DNA of 64,000 nucleotides from Actinomucor elegans (lineage: Eukaryota > Mucoromycota > Mucoromycetes > Mucorales > Mucoraceae). The translations under genes were made by a program, and so were the position numbers. The stretch is taken from contig JAMSLZ010000005.1 of assembly GCA_026027325.1 (NCBI GenBank), forward strand, positions 1,612,001-1,676,000, given 5' to 3'. The notes under the pieces were generated by a model. The model searched no databases. It was not told the origin of the DNA and saw nothing but the letters and a program-made list of their open reading frames with translations. This document shows positions 1 to 9,598 of this stretch, piece after piece (within the stretch, counting starts at the first letter, position 1; every line of letters begins with the position of its first letter).

Positions 1-990
1 TATAAAAAATAAATCAAGTTTGTATGAAGTGCTTGCGATCCATAGAACATATCTAAAATATAATACACTTACTGTACTTCCATTAAATAATAGCTCCAGT
101 AAAATCAGTGGTTTATTCTGAACAAGTACTAGTCGTTAGATACGACATTACCTCGGGATCAGTTAAGAAGTTGAGATGGTTGAAAATAGCCAGTTTCTGA
201 AAAGCCTAGCCTCAAATTGCGCTAGTTACCCTTTTTTTGCGGGCCATGTATTTGGCGTATAGATGGATATAGTGTTTTTACAACTTCGATTCAGTATATT
301 TGTAGGTATACAATCTTTTTTTTGCTGAGATTTATTATGTATTAAATATTCGACGAGTTATAGCTGGATTTTTAAAATAGACTCAAGGATGACTGTATGA
401 ATGAAACGAAACTCCGGATACTATTTACGCCATTCAACACACTATTTAATTCTGTATAAAGGCGACTTCATTCGCTGTATGTATTGACACTTATGTTATA
501 TTAGGTAACGGATTAATATTTCGGTAAATTTTTTAAGTAGTAGTAACAGTAACAGTAGAAGGTAGCAGTTGCAGTAGTGGCATTAGTAAGTAGATTAATT
601 GTTTAAATGCCGATACCAATAAAGTACTATGAGTAATGCGATGGAAAAAGAATGGTCAATGTGTACGTGAATTCCAAAGATTTTGTAGTATCTATATAAA
701 TATTTAAGCCCAAATAAACTATCTATTAGTGATATCAACAATTTAGAAATAAACAACAGTAGCCCTAGCTGCTTAAATGTCCCCCAGTTTGTTATTAGCA
801 AATATAGGTCAATAAACTTTGCTTAATCAAGTGATTATGACGTTTCTGAGCCATTTGAGATCGAATAATGCCAAGTAGTACCAAGAAGTGTGATCTTTGA
901 AACCCAAGACTTTTGTATATCACGGCTCAGCTTGTGTGTGATAATAATAATTGGTGTTTTTATTACACATACTATTAGGTAGAAAAGGTA
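1..990. other. Gene-free flank
   Basis: I see no supported gene here. The stretch is AT-rich with stops in all frames. It contains one copy of the dispersed repeat (about 45-180, listed separately) and an imperfect AGT/AGC trinucleotide run at about 538-590. A 68-codon open frame on the minus strand (595-801) lacks any recognisable domain and is not called. Confidence 0.6.
45..180 (+). repeat. Dispersed repeat copy A
   Basis: This copy shares an ordered set of blocks with copies near 29360-29490, 33985-34605 and 62140-62230. The blocks are a TAATAG-type start, TTATTCTGAACAAGTACTAG, then GATACGACATTACCTCGGGA followed by TCAGTTAAGAAGTTGAGAT. It carries no coding frame. Borders are approximate, since they come from reading shared blocks by eye. 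Confidence 0.55.
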
Positions 991-1302
991 TTATACATGC
1001 TGTTGGTTTGGTGGAACAGCTCCATAAGGATGCTGACCATGGTGAACAACATATACTGGTTGTTGTCGTAGCTGTTTTTCCTCTCTATCCTTAACTAAAA
1101 CGTAGAAAGCGTGGATATGGCCGGGAAAGTACCCCAGCAAAGTCAAACATCTACAGAAAGATTAGTACTATTGAAACTTTGACACATAAATACGGCGCAC
1201 TTACATATTGATCCAGAAATCAGCGCCACAACCTCTCATAAAAAAGACACCAAGAGGAGGGAGAAAGATTATAATGAAAATAAGACAGCAAGTACCAAGC
1301 AT
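991..1302 (-). CDS. PMP3: Pmp3/UPF0057-family plasma-membrane proteolipid
   Basis: Small hydrophobic plasma-membrane protein of the Pmp3 (stress-induced hydrophobic peptide) family, which affects membrane potential and salt tolerance in yeast. The exons are 1205-1302 and 991-1150 and give 85 residues. Exon 1 encodes a first membrane segment with the family's FLPPLGVFF pattern, then a GCGADFWIN stretch. Exon 2 continues with LTLLGYFPGHIHAFYVL, the second membrane segment and the family's best-conserved block. A polar tail of about 30 residues, rich in Gln, Tyr and His, follows; it is longer than in the roughly 55-residue yeast Pmp3 but usual for filamentous fungi. The intron has GTAAGT and TAG borders and splits an Ile codon. 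Neither exon alone makes a long open frame, so the gene is easily missed. The family call is firm; the choice among paralogues is not. Confidence 0.87.
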
Positions 1303-1404
1303 TAGAAATGTATAATATTAAGCAGTGAAACGAACAAAAAACGAAATAAATAGGAATTGGGAATATTTTATATCAGCAGTGGAAAAAGGGGGTAGGTTGG
1401 CCAA

Positions 1405-3009
1405 TCAAAATCGAGGAGGAAAAAACACTTCCTTCAAGTTTTCAATAAAGCCTTTATCATATATGTTCTCGATTTCATCAAAGCTCTCGATTCTGATCTG
1501 CTCTCTTTCCTGAGATACTGGATTCTTACCATTCGATCTTTTAGAAAAAGCTGTATCTTTGACTGATGTACTGTGGGCCTCTTCCACATCTTGCTTTTTA
1601 GGCACAAGCTTGTAAAGTTCACCTCTATCCACTGATTCTTCTATCATTTCCCATTTGAATGCTTCGTTGGTTGTGATACCTCGGCCAGCTAGATACAACC
1701 TATAATAAAATGACCTGTTCAGTATATAGATCCATTGATTAGAGAATTATCGCTTTTACTGGTATAAGAAAAAAACCAACACAACAACTGAAACGACCAC
1801 AGCCAAAATACCAATGGCTCCGATTATCCTATCATGATGGAGCACATACTAGAGTGATACCGTTAGTATTAATAAAAATCTACATAGATGCAACCACACT
1901 TACAATAAAAGCTCTTCGAGACGAAATCAATTCTTTTCGGCCAGTTCGACCGTTTTGCACATAGGCTTTGTCAAGTCCCCATTCAATAATCATACCACGA
2001 TAGACTTGAAAGCACAAATACGCGCCATAAGCGCAAAACTCGACCAATGTAAACAAAAATAAGAAAAAGTAGCGTTGATTGTTTTCGCCCACACAATGAT
2101 TAATCCACGCACAGTGGTGATCCAGTCTTCCAACGCAAGCTTTACACATTGAACAATGCTTCGATCGAGCAGGTCTAAATTAGAGTTAATCCAAGACCTC
2201 TATATACACGTAAGCTACATACTTTTTCATTTTACAAGTAACACAGTCTTTTGGTTTATAAATGAGCCCATCATACTTGTAGTATTCCAAATGCTTCTGG
2301 AGATTTTCTTGGGTAATGATACCTGGATTTGAAGTACACGCTATATAATAAGATGCGTAAATCCAAATGATTTGCATTGGAATAATAACGCTGTTGATGC
2401 AGATATAGTTAGCTGCAGTCTTAACAAAATCCATGTGTACTTTACTAGTGGATTCGATGCAAATAAGGTCCTGGCATATGAGGCAGTGCATTGATCAAAA
2501 ATCCCACAATGGACAATGCGGAGAGAATAACAAAAAATACCTACAGCGTTGGTTAGACTAGTCATTTTATGCTGTGCAATTTGATATTACCTGTAAAAAT
2601 GGATTACGGCTTTCACAGCAGTAAGCCCAACATCTGCCCAGTCGATTGATGTTTTTTTGACCAAGAATGCGTAAAAAAGCCCAACTGAAACCAGTAATCA
2701 AACATCAATGGATTGTCTTCTAGCTATACTCTAGTATCATACCTTAGTGCCTTGGGAAATTTTTCGGTTAAAGCATAGTTTAGTTTGCCAATAATTCCAT
2801 GTCTACGTAAGCTATTGATAAGTATCTGTTGGGTCTGCATTTTATTTGTGCTCTTTTTGTTACCGTAGTGAGGGCGCTTCACCAAACAATAGTATGAACA
2901 CAATGAAACCAAACACGACAAGAAAGATGACGAGCCAAATGACTAGATCCTATGTTGAAATATTAGTTTTTTACTTTTCTTTTTGATCCATGTCAAACTC
3001 TAGTACCAT
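1405..3009 (-). CDS. SWF1: DHHC palmitoyltransferase Swf1
   Basis: Protein S-acyltransferase of the endoplasmic reticulum. In yeast, Swf1 palmitoylates cysteines next to membrane segments, for example in SNAREs. Exons on the minus strand are 3007-3009, 2864-2949, 2743-2811, 2684-2591, 2540-2446, 2390-2223, 2174-1904, 1848-1760 and 1699-1405, giving 389 residues. The order is an N-terminal membrane segment, a second one ([20 protein letters not shown]), a third ending in ACTSNPG, the Cys-rich domain with [15 protein letters not shown] and the catalytic DHHC in [14 protein letters not shown], then further membrane segments. The C-terminal block [11 protein letters not shown] and the end [12 protein letters not shown] match yeast Swf1 in order. 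The first coding exon seems to be the ATG alone. That exon is an inference, needed because no other in-frame ATG precedes the first membrane helix. Confidence 0.9.
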
Positions 3010-3813
3010 TCTAATCGAGATTTCTTTTTCTTAAAATAAAATTAAGAGATATACTCTTCGTTATTTTGTATTATTCCAGACTAAAAAGGAAGTCAATAGT
3101 CTGGAGGCACCAATATTTAAAGCTCGGCTTTTTCATATGACATTCCTATGTAGAGTGCTGCTTATGTATATCATTTAATGGCAAAAGGATACAGTTATGA
3201 GCTTCTACGTGTAAAGATCTTTTTAGCGAGTATGATCAATTAATAATGCGTCAAATGACTTATGGCTGAAATTTAGGCAATTTTGATATGGATTCTACCT
3301 TGGAGTAAAGTTTTTTTAGTCCCAAGGATTTTTATAGAGGACGAAAAGTGCATTTTTGAGGCATAGTGTATAATTCGTATATATTTAACATAACTCAAAG
3401 AGGTTGCACATGTTTCTTATTTAATTTTAACATAAGAAAAACTGGATATATTATTATAAAATGAACACACACGATGGTCATCTTAATTTTGATGATGTCT
3501 CTTCCTTTTGAAATAGTACCACTATGATTTTCGCTTTATTCGATGGACAGTTATACTTTACGCGAATAATATTAAAATACTCTGTATCCACCCGTAGTTT
3601 TTTCTTATTCAAACGTTGGATCAAACTCATGGAGAAAAAAAAAATCAGACTCAAAAAATCCTAGCCAACCTTCTTCTTCTTCAAGTAATTTTCAAGCACC
3701 GCCGGCCAATGTTAATTGCCCTAGAGTTCCTAAGGCCGCCCTCCCGAGGTGTTCATATCAAAAAGGCCCTGTCGGATTCAATTTGTTTTTTCTTCAACCA
3801 TTACATACTCAAC
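3010..3813. promoter_or_regulatory. Divergent promoter region, SWF1 / uL1m
   Basis: About 800 bases separate the divergent start codons of SWF1 (-) and the uL1m gene (+). The stretch is AT-rich with T-runs. The uL1m reading frame stays open upstream of the chosen ATG (back to about 3616), but that part has no mitochondrial-type start and no similarity to the family, so it is taken as leader. No specific operator site could be identified. Confidence 0.4.
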
Positions 3814-4689
3814 ATGTTTGCACGTACATCAGCACGATGCTTCACTCAAGTGAGATCATATGCCACCAAAAAGAAGTTAGCCGCTCGAGTCAATCCTGAT
3901 GCTGTTGAATTAACACAAGCTGTCAATATCCTCAAAGCCTTTGAAGTCGGTAACCCTAGTCACCAAATTGAAGCTCACGTTCAATGTAAGATTGAAAAGT
4001 CTACACCTCTTATTCGTGGATCTATTGTTTTACCCAAGAGCATCAAGCAAGAAGCTACCATTTTGGTATTTGCCACTGGTAAAAAAGCCGAAGAAGCCAA
4101 GGCTGCTGGTGCTCATTTCGTTGGTGGAGAGGAATTGATCGAGAAAGTGCAAGCTGGTGAGCTCAAGTTTGACAAGTGTATTGCTACACCTCAAATGTTC
4201 CCTTCTGTCACCAAGATTGCTCGTATCTTGGGTCCCAAGGGTTTGATGCCTACTGTCAAGAAGGGTAATTTAATGATTTAATTAAATGAGCTTGTGTTTT
4301 GACAGTGATTCAATAGGTACAGTGACAGATGATATTTTGAACACTGTTCGTACATCCAAGAGTTCTTTTGATTTCAAGGCAGATAAGCATGGTGTTTTAC
4401 ACACAGGTAATTGCGATAATTTGTTGTAAAGCAGTATAATTTACATGTGTATGATTAGGTATCGGCCGTGTCAGCTTTGAATCAAATGATATCGAAGCAA
4501 ATCTCAAAGCTATCCTCGAAGAATTAAAGGTGTTTGGCAAGACAAACAATTTGAAAGGTAGACTTTTTTTTTTCTTAACTGACGCGTTGTATTCATCCAT
4601 TTATTTTTTTATTAGCTTTTGTTCAAAACGTTGTGCTTTCTTCTACGCGTGGACCTGGTATTGTTATTGCTAATGGTCCTTCTCTTTAG
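3814..4689 (+). CDS. MRPL1: Mitochondrial large-subunit ribosomal protein uL1m
   Basis: Component of the L1 stalk of the mitochondrial large ribosomal subunit. Exons are 3814-4264, 4317-4406, 4459-4557 and 4616-4689 and give 237 residues. The start at 3814 opens with MFARTSARCFTQVRSYATKK, a basic, hydroxylated mitochondrial targeting sequence. The L1 fold follows: the RGSIVLPKS-type strand, a lysine-rich KKAEEAKAAGA helix, and the hallmark ILGPKGLMPTVKKG near residue 150, at the first intron. The later exons carry RVSFESNDIEANLKAILEELK and end in STRGPGIVIANGPSL, both typical of L1. All introns are 50-60 nt and follow the first base of a codon. The gene lies 172 bases upstream of another mitochondrial ribosomal protein gene on the same strand. 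Function is well supported; the symbol follows the protein family. Confidence 0.93.
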
Positions 4690-4861
4690 ACTTTTTTATA
4701 TAATTGTACAGTAAAATAAAATATTCATCTATAAACACCTCTGCTTGTGACTCTGAAAAAGATTTTTTGCCAGGGTTGCACTTTTTTGGATGGAGTGCGA
4801 AAACCTGAGCGTATAACAATTGAAGCGTGTGTCTCTTTTCTCTTGTTGAATTCATAGCAGC

Positions 4862-5739
4862 ATGGCATCACTTTTAAGAAACATTTGTAGACAGCAATAC
4901 AGTCGCCAATTGGCAGTTCGTTCTTTCAGTGCTACCACCACCCCTGCCTCTTCTCATGGTTTATTGAGACTTAAAGAATACTATGACAGTACCCTGTCTG
5001 AAGATTTAATGGTATTAGGTTATGATCACGCTCGAGTTGCTCCTCCTACTTCGAGATACCCTGATCTTGAAGCTCAAATCAAAAGAGCTTTAGAAACAAC
5101 TAATGAACAAACAACAAAAGTAATCAAAACAGATACACCCGAAGCTGTGCGTACTCGCAAGGGTGGCAAACCTGTCAAACCTATTCAACCTTTGAAGAGT
5201 GCTAAAGTAATCCCCAGACTCGATAAAATCACACTTCATTCCATGGTCAAAGACTCTATTCACAGCAAGAGTAACTTATTGTCTGCTTTCATGGCTTTCC
5301 AAAGTATTACTGGCATTCGTCCCGATGTCGTTTATGCTAGAAACTCGGTCGCCAACTGGAAATTACGGTAAGTGAGGTTGCTTTTAATGGATATTTGTAT
5401 ATTAACGATGATGATGATAGTGAGGGTATGCCTGTAGGTGTTAAAGTGACACTTCGTGGTGAAGAAATGTATGAATTTATGGATAAATTGGTTGAAATTG
5501 TACTTCCTCGCTTGAAAGAATGGCCTGGACTTTCAATGACAGCAGGTGATGGCAATGGTAACATTGCTCTCGGTTTTCCACCATCAGCACTGGCTCTTTT
5601 CCCTGAAATCGAAGGTTCCTTTGATGTTTATCCCAAGATGACTGGTTTCGATGTCATTTTCAACACGACAGCTTATACAAATACTGATGGCCGTTTATTA
5701 CTTTCTGCATTCTCTGTACCTTTCAAAACCAAAAAATAG
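4862..5739 (+). CDS. MRPL7: Mitochondrial large-subunit ribosomal protein uL5m
   Basis: The uL5 homologue of the mitochondrial large ribosomal subunit, contacting 5S-like and inter-subunit regions of the family. Two exons, 4862-5367 and 5421-5739, give 274 residues. The N-terminus is a mitochondrial presequence rich in Arg, Ser and Gln. The uL5 core begins around residue 115 with the VIPRLDKITLHSMVKDS strand (compare the family's P.L.KI..N.G). It continues with LLSAFMAFQSITGIRP and, in exon 2, PVGVKVTLRGEEMYEFMDKL, then the FNTTAYTNTDGRLLLSAF C-terminus. The intron (5368-5420) begins GTAAGT and splits an Arg codon. The 110-residue N-terminal extension is longer than in bacterial L5, as expected for the mitochondrial form. 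It sits directly downstream of uL1m, so the pair may be co-expressed, though no shared transcript can be shown from sequence. Confidence 0.92.
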
Positions 5740-5989
5740 ACCCTTGATGTAATTATATATATAATAAATAGTATGTTAGAACCTGATTCTTAGCAGTGTA
5801 GGCTACACACAGTATGCTTGATTGTGCAGGTCGTCACACATATCATTCACTTATAGTCCTTTTTTGTTTCTTTTTTTTTTTATTCACTATTTTTTTTTTT
5901 TTTGTTCCATAGCAACCGTGCCTGAATTTACACGTATTCCCTACCAACGAATTCTATTTCACGTAGCAATCACAAACCCAGTTTCATAA

Positions 5990-8583
5990 ATGCTGAAAAA
6001 GAGAAATGGATTCACTTTTGACGAGAATGCTGAAAAGCATGCGGCTACCTCAGATTCTTCTGTAGGGCTTAAGAAAGTATTGCGTTATACTAACCGCAAA
6101 TATGAGCAGCCTGAAGATATTTTAGCTGACAGTATTATTTTCCGACAAGAGAAATCACCTGTATGGAAAAGAAAAAGGTTCCATTTTATCATTGGTTTAT
6201 CCGTAGGCTTGTTGGCAGCCTATGGTGCTTCAACAACACCCGTAGCTCAAACACACATCAATGAATTGCAGTCATATCTCGCCCTACAAATTGCTGACAT
6301 GGATTTGGCAAAGATGATACCGGTTACGGACCTTGTGGATGAAATCTTTGGCAATGTCACCAGCTTTTTTACGCCTGTACCATCTAGTGATCAGGCTTTC
6401 ATGCCTGCATTGACCTACAAGTATGTAATTAGAAAGTTTATTGCAATAATGGAATCTGATACATATATATCAGGGAAGAGTTGGACTTGAAACCTCATTA
6501 TCCAGTGGTTTTAATACCTGGAATCATTTCTTCTGGATTAGAATCTTGGGGATCAACTGAAAAATCGCGCAAGTTCTTTAGAAAGAGGATGTGGGGTACC
6601 ACTAGTAAGTCTTATTGTATCATGACAAAGAAAAAAAGGGTGGTAACTTACTAGTTTTCAGCTATGTTTCGTTCGGTCTTACTAGATAAAGAAACCTGGA
6701 CAGAACATTTGAAACTTGACCCTATCACGGGTTTAGATCCTCCAGGTATCAAGATTAGGGCTGCTCAAGGTAATATAAAGTGTAAGCAACCGACTTTCCA
6801 TTGACCCATATCTGATATATAGGTTTGGATGCTGCTGATTATTTTGTTACTGGGTTAGTTTACTTGATAATATTGCTACTTGTGCTAACATAGAATAGTT
6901 ACTGGATCTGGGCCAAGATTATCGAGAATTTAGCTTATATAGGATATGATAATAACAACATGTACTTGGCCAGTTACGATTGGCGATTATCTTTTTCGAA
7001 CTTACAAGTAAGAGATAAATATTTTTCTAAACTACAAGCCATCATTGAAACATCAAGGACCACCTCAGATAAACCTGCTGTTATTGTAACGCATTCAATG
7101 GGTAAAATAATAAATTAATACCTTAATAGTATTAACTCATTTTTTTTTTCAGGTTCTTGTCTATTTCCATATTTTCTTCGATGGGTTCAAAGTCCAGAAG
7201 GTGGCAAAGGTGGCGATGATTGGACTGAAAGACATATTGCTTCTTTTGTCAACATAGCTGGCCCCATGGTAGGAGTCCCTAAAGCATTAACATCCATGCT
7301 ATCTGGTGAAACGCGTGACACAATGAATCTAGGCAGTTTTGGTGCTTATCTACTGGAAAAGTTCTTTTCTAGACGGGAAAGGGCAAGTTTGATGCGTTCC
7401 TGGGCTGGTGGCTCCAGTATGATTCCCAAAGGTGCTGATATTATTTGGGGTAATCATGATCAAGCACCTGATGATGAACAAGATTCACAGCATCATTCCT
7501 TTGGCAACATTATTTCTTTTACAAAAACTAATGATACCGATAAAACTGAGAAAGTAATCAATAAGGACGTGGATGTCAATTACAGTGTACAGGAGTCACT
7601 AGAACTGCTACATCAAACTGCCGCAGGGGATTATTCACGTATGTTAAATACCAACTACTCTTACGGTATATCTACTTCAAAAAAGCAGCTTGAACTGAAC
7701 AATCTGGATCCTCGAAAATGGTCCAATCCTTTAGAATCTCAACTACCTATAGGTAAGGTAATCTCTTTAGATAGAAATATTTAACAAACCATGACATTAG
7801 CGCCAAGTATGAAGATTTATTGTATGTACGGTGTTGGATTACCTACGGAAAGAAGTTACTATTATACCAAGGCAACTGAAGATATCAAACACAATGACGA
7901 ATGTCCTACAGCAGACTGCGAAATTGATGTTTCAAAATTACTGAATGGCACTAATATCAAAGAAGAAGAATTTATGCATGCTGTAGTGAAAAAATCCATA
8001 CAAGACAGTAGTAATAGCGAAAGCATGTCACAGCCACCTCCCATTGTAGGTATTTTAGCGACTAGGTCTTTGTGTTTTGACTAAGAGGCTTGTTGTAGTA
8101 CATTGATGGAGCTATTCATGAACCTGCAAGAGGTATTGAAATGGGCGTTCGTTTCGCAAATGGGTGAGTATGAAACACTCTAAATACACGTATGATGTTA
8201 ATTCGTTACAAAGTGATGGTACCGTGCCTGTGTTGTCATTGGGCTATATGTGCGCACCATCGGGAGGTTGGACAAAGCATGCGGATCTCTATAATCCAGG
8301 CCATAGCCCAGTTGTTCTCAAAGAGTATTTACACGAACAAAGTGATAGTAAATTGGATGTAAGAGGTGGATCAAAGGCTGGAGACCATGTAGACATCCTT
8401 GGTAACTGGGAAATGACAGTAAGTACCTATTAAACAGCTACTACATTGCCGCTGTATCGCTTACCATTTCTATAGCTGGATATTCTAAAGATTGTGTCAA
8501 ATCAAGGTAGCAATGTAACGCAAAGAATTATTTCAAACATTGAAAATTATGTGCAAAAGATTAAAATCGAACCACTACCTTGA
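5990..8583 (+). CDS. LRO1: Phospholipid:diacylglycerol acyltransferase (PDAT)
   Basis: Makes triacylglycerol by moving an acyl chain from a phospholipid to diacylglycerol at the endoplasmic reticulum; LCAT-like alpha/beta hydrolase. Ten exons: 5990-6420, 6474-6604, 6662-6769, 6823-6853, 6899-7101, 7153-7752, 7801-8045, 8099-8163, 8214-8418 and 8476-8583, giving 708 residues. A single membrane segment (about 64-82) follows a cluster of basic residues, so the catalytic part faces the lumen. HYPVVLIPGIISSGLESWG is the lid/oxyanion region and GYWIWAKIIENLAYIGYD matches Lro1. The nucleophile is Ser300 in THSMG. Candidate acid and base are Asp606 in GDGTVP and His663 in GDHVDILG. The block GEKFFSRRERASLMRSWAGG has a near copy in yeast Lro1. 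Exon 7 is taken to end at 8045 (GTAGGT), because the more obvious site four bases later would break the frame. Confidence 0.95.
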
Positions 8584-8746
8584 ATACTTTACTATTAATA
8601 CAGGAAACATGTCATATCTAAATCATAGAGTATCTCCTTATGTTGAATTGCAGAAATAAATGGCAATTCATATTAAAGTATAATCCTTTATCTTCAGAAA
8701 AAACACTGGGGCTTATATATCTTAACATACCTGAATAAAAGTTATT

Positions 8747-9147
8747 TCTTTAAAAAAAAGGGTGTATTTTGTTCTATATTTTTCTTGGAAATTACTGCCG
8801 TTGATCGTTGAGATTGATGTGCTTTAGAATCTTGAGGGATGTACCTGGATTCATATTCAGTCTCCGCATTGTGGCGTATACCTTCTTTCAACACCTGATT
8901 AAGCGGGAATATAATGATAAAAATTAGCTCATTGGGAAGTGAATCTCTGGTTTTCTCTTTTTTTTGAACATAACTACGATTAATCATCAAGCTTAGAGCG
9001 CTTACAGGATTTGAAGAATGTGCCTGGATTTGTTTTCAATCTCCGAATATCTGCGTGTATCGTTTTCTAACAGTTTGTTGAGTGGGTATATAATTATAAA
9101 AGCTCATTCATTAAAAAAAAAAAGTATTATTTTGGGGTTGTTTTTCT
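8747..9147 (-). pseudogene. Duplicated coding-like segment, unrecognised
   Basis: Two diverged copies of the same segment lie one after the other on the minus strand. Copy 1 (about 8945-8820) reads FIIIFPLNQVLKEG then ETEYESRYIPQ. Copy 2 (about 9110-9003) reads FIIIYPLNKLLEND then EIENKSRHILQ. The shared pattern holds at both the DNA and the protein level, which favours duplication of a real coding exon over chance. Copy 2 runs into a stop soon after the shared part. Copy 1 stays open to a stop near 8747. I do not recognise the family. It may be a decayed gene or the 3' exons of the piece at 9147-9430. Confidence 0.35.
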
Positions 9148-9430
9148 CAAATATTTTGAATCATAGCAGATCTAGAAGCAGCTTTGGTAAATGAATTCGT
9201 CATTGGGAAAACGCCGCAAACCAATAATACGAAAGTTCTGTTTTCAAGCTGTCTGGCGTGATATTCAGAAGTACTGATCATCGTAAGCATGGTTTCTGCT
9301 GCAAGGGATGCTTCAAGTAACATGGTAACAAAATGTGCATCAATATAGAAGGGGTCTTTATATACCAGGGGATGCTACATCCCTTAATAACGTTGTATAC
9401 GCGTTGCTATTAGAAAGGAAAAACTCTTCA
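9147..9430 (-). CDS. Short coding-like ORF, unrecognised
   Basis: An open frame starting at an ATG at 9323 and ending in TGA at 9147 gives 58 residues. It begins MLLEASLAAETMLTMIS and contains the hydrophobic FVLLVCGVFPM. Codon choice and amino-acid mix look like protein rather than noise. Upstream, in another frame, a further open segment encodes FFLSNSNAYTTLLRDVASP. A GTATAT donor just after it and an AG acceptor inside the 58-residue frame could join the two (TLLRDVASP to ASLAAETML). The whole would lie between PDAT and the kinesin, head-to-head with the latter. No family is recognised and the gene may be broken. It is listed because the frame is too short for routine ORF cut-offs. Confidence 0.33.
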
Positions 9431-9598
9431 CCACGCTTGGACTGTCTAGGCTTAGACGTTCTTCAGGATACACACACACTATGCAACCTGTTATTACTAT
9501 AGCTGGTAAGTGGACTGCTTATTTTCAGCTTTATAAATTCGCGTTCTCAAACAGTGTTACTCCCTTTCTTCACTTTCTCTCTTCTTTCTATATTGAGT

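Noticed and set aside
595..801. 68-codon hydrophobic minus-strand frame
   Set aside because: Starts without an ATG, shows no domain, and hydrophobic frames are expected by chance in AT-rich DNA.
2411..2445. Short 33-nt intron in SWF1 ending at the AG at 2413-2412
   Set aside because: It would put a stop right after the junction; the acceptor at 2392-2391 gives [11 protein letters not shown], as expected for the third membrane segment.
3616..3813. Upstream in-frame extension of uL1m
   Set aside because: The extension does not resemble ribosomal protein L1 or a targeting sequence; the ATG at 3814 opens with a good mitochondrial presequence.
8046..8098. Intron in PDAT read as starting at 8050 (GTATTT)
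   Set aside because: That donor leaves the frame one base off and hits a stop in the next exon; GTAGGT at 8046 keeps YIDGAIHEP in frame.
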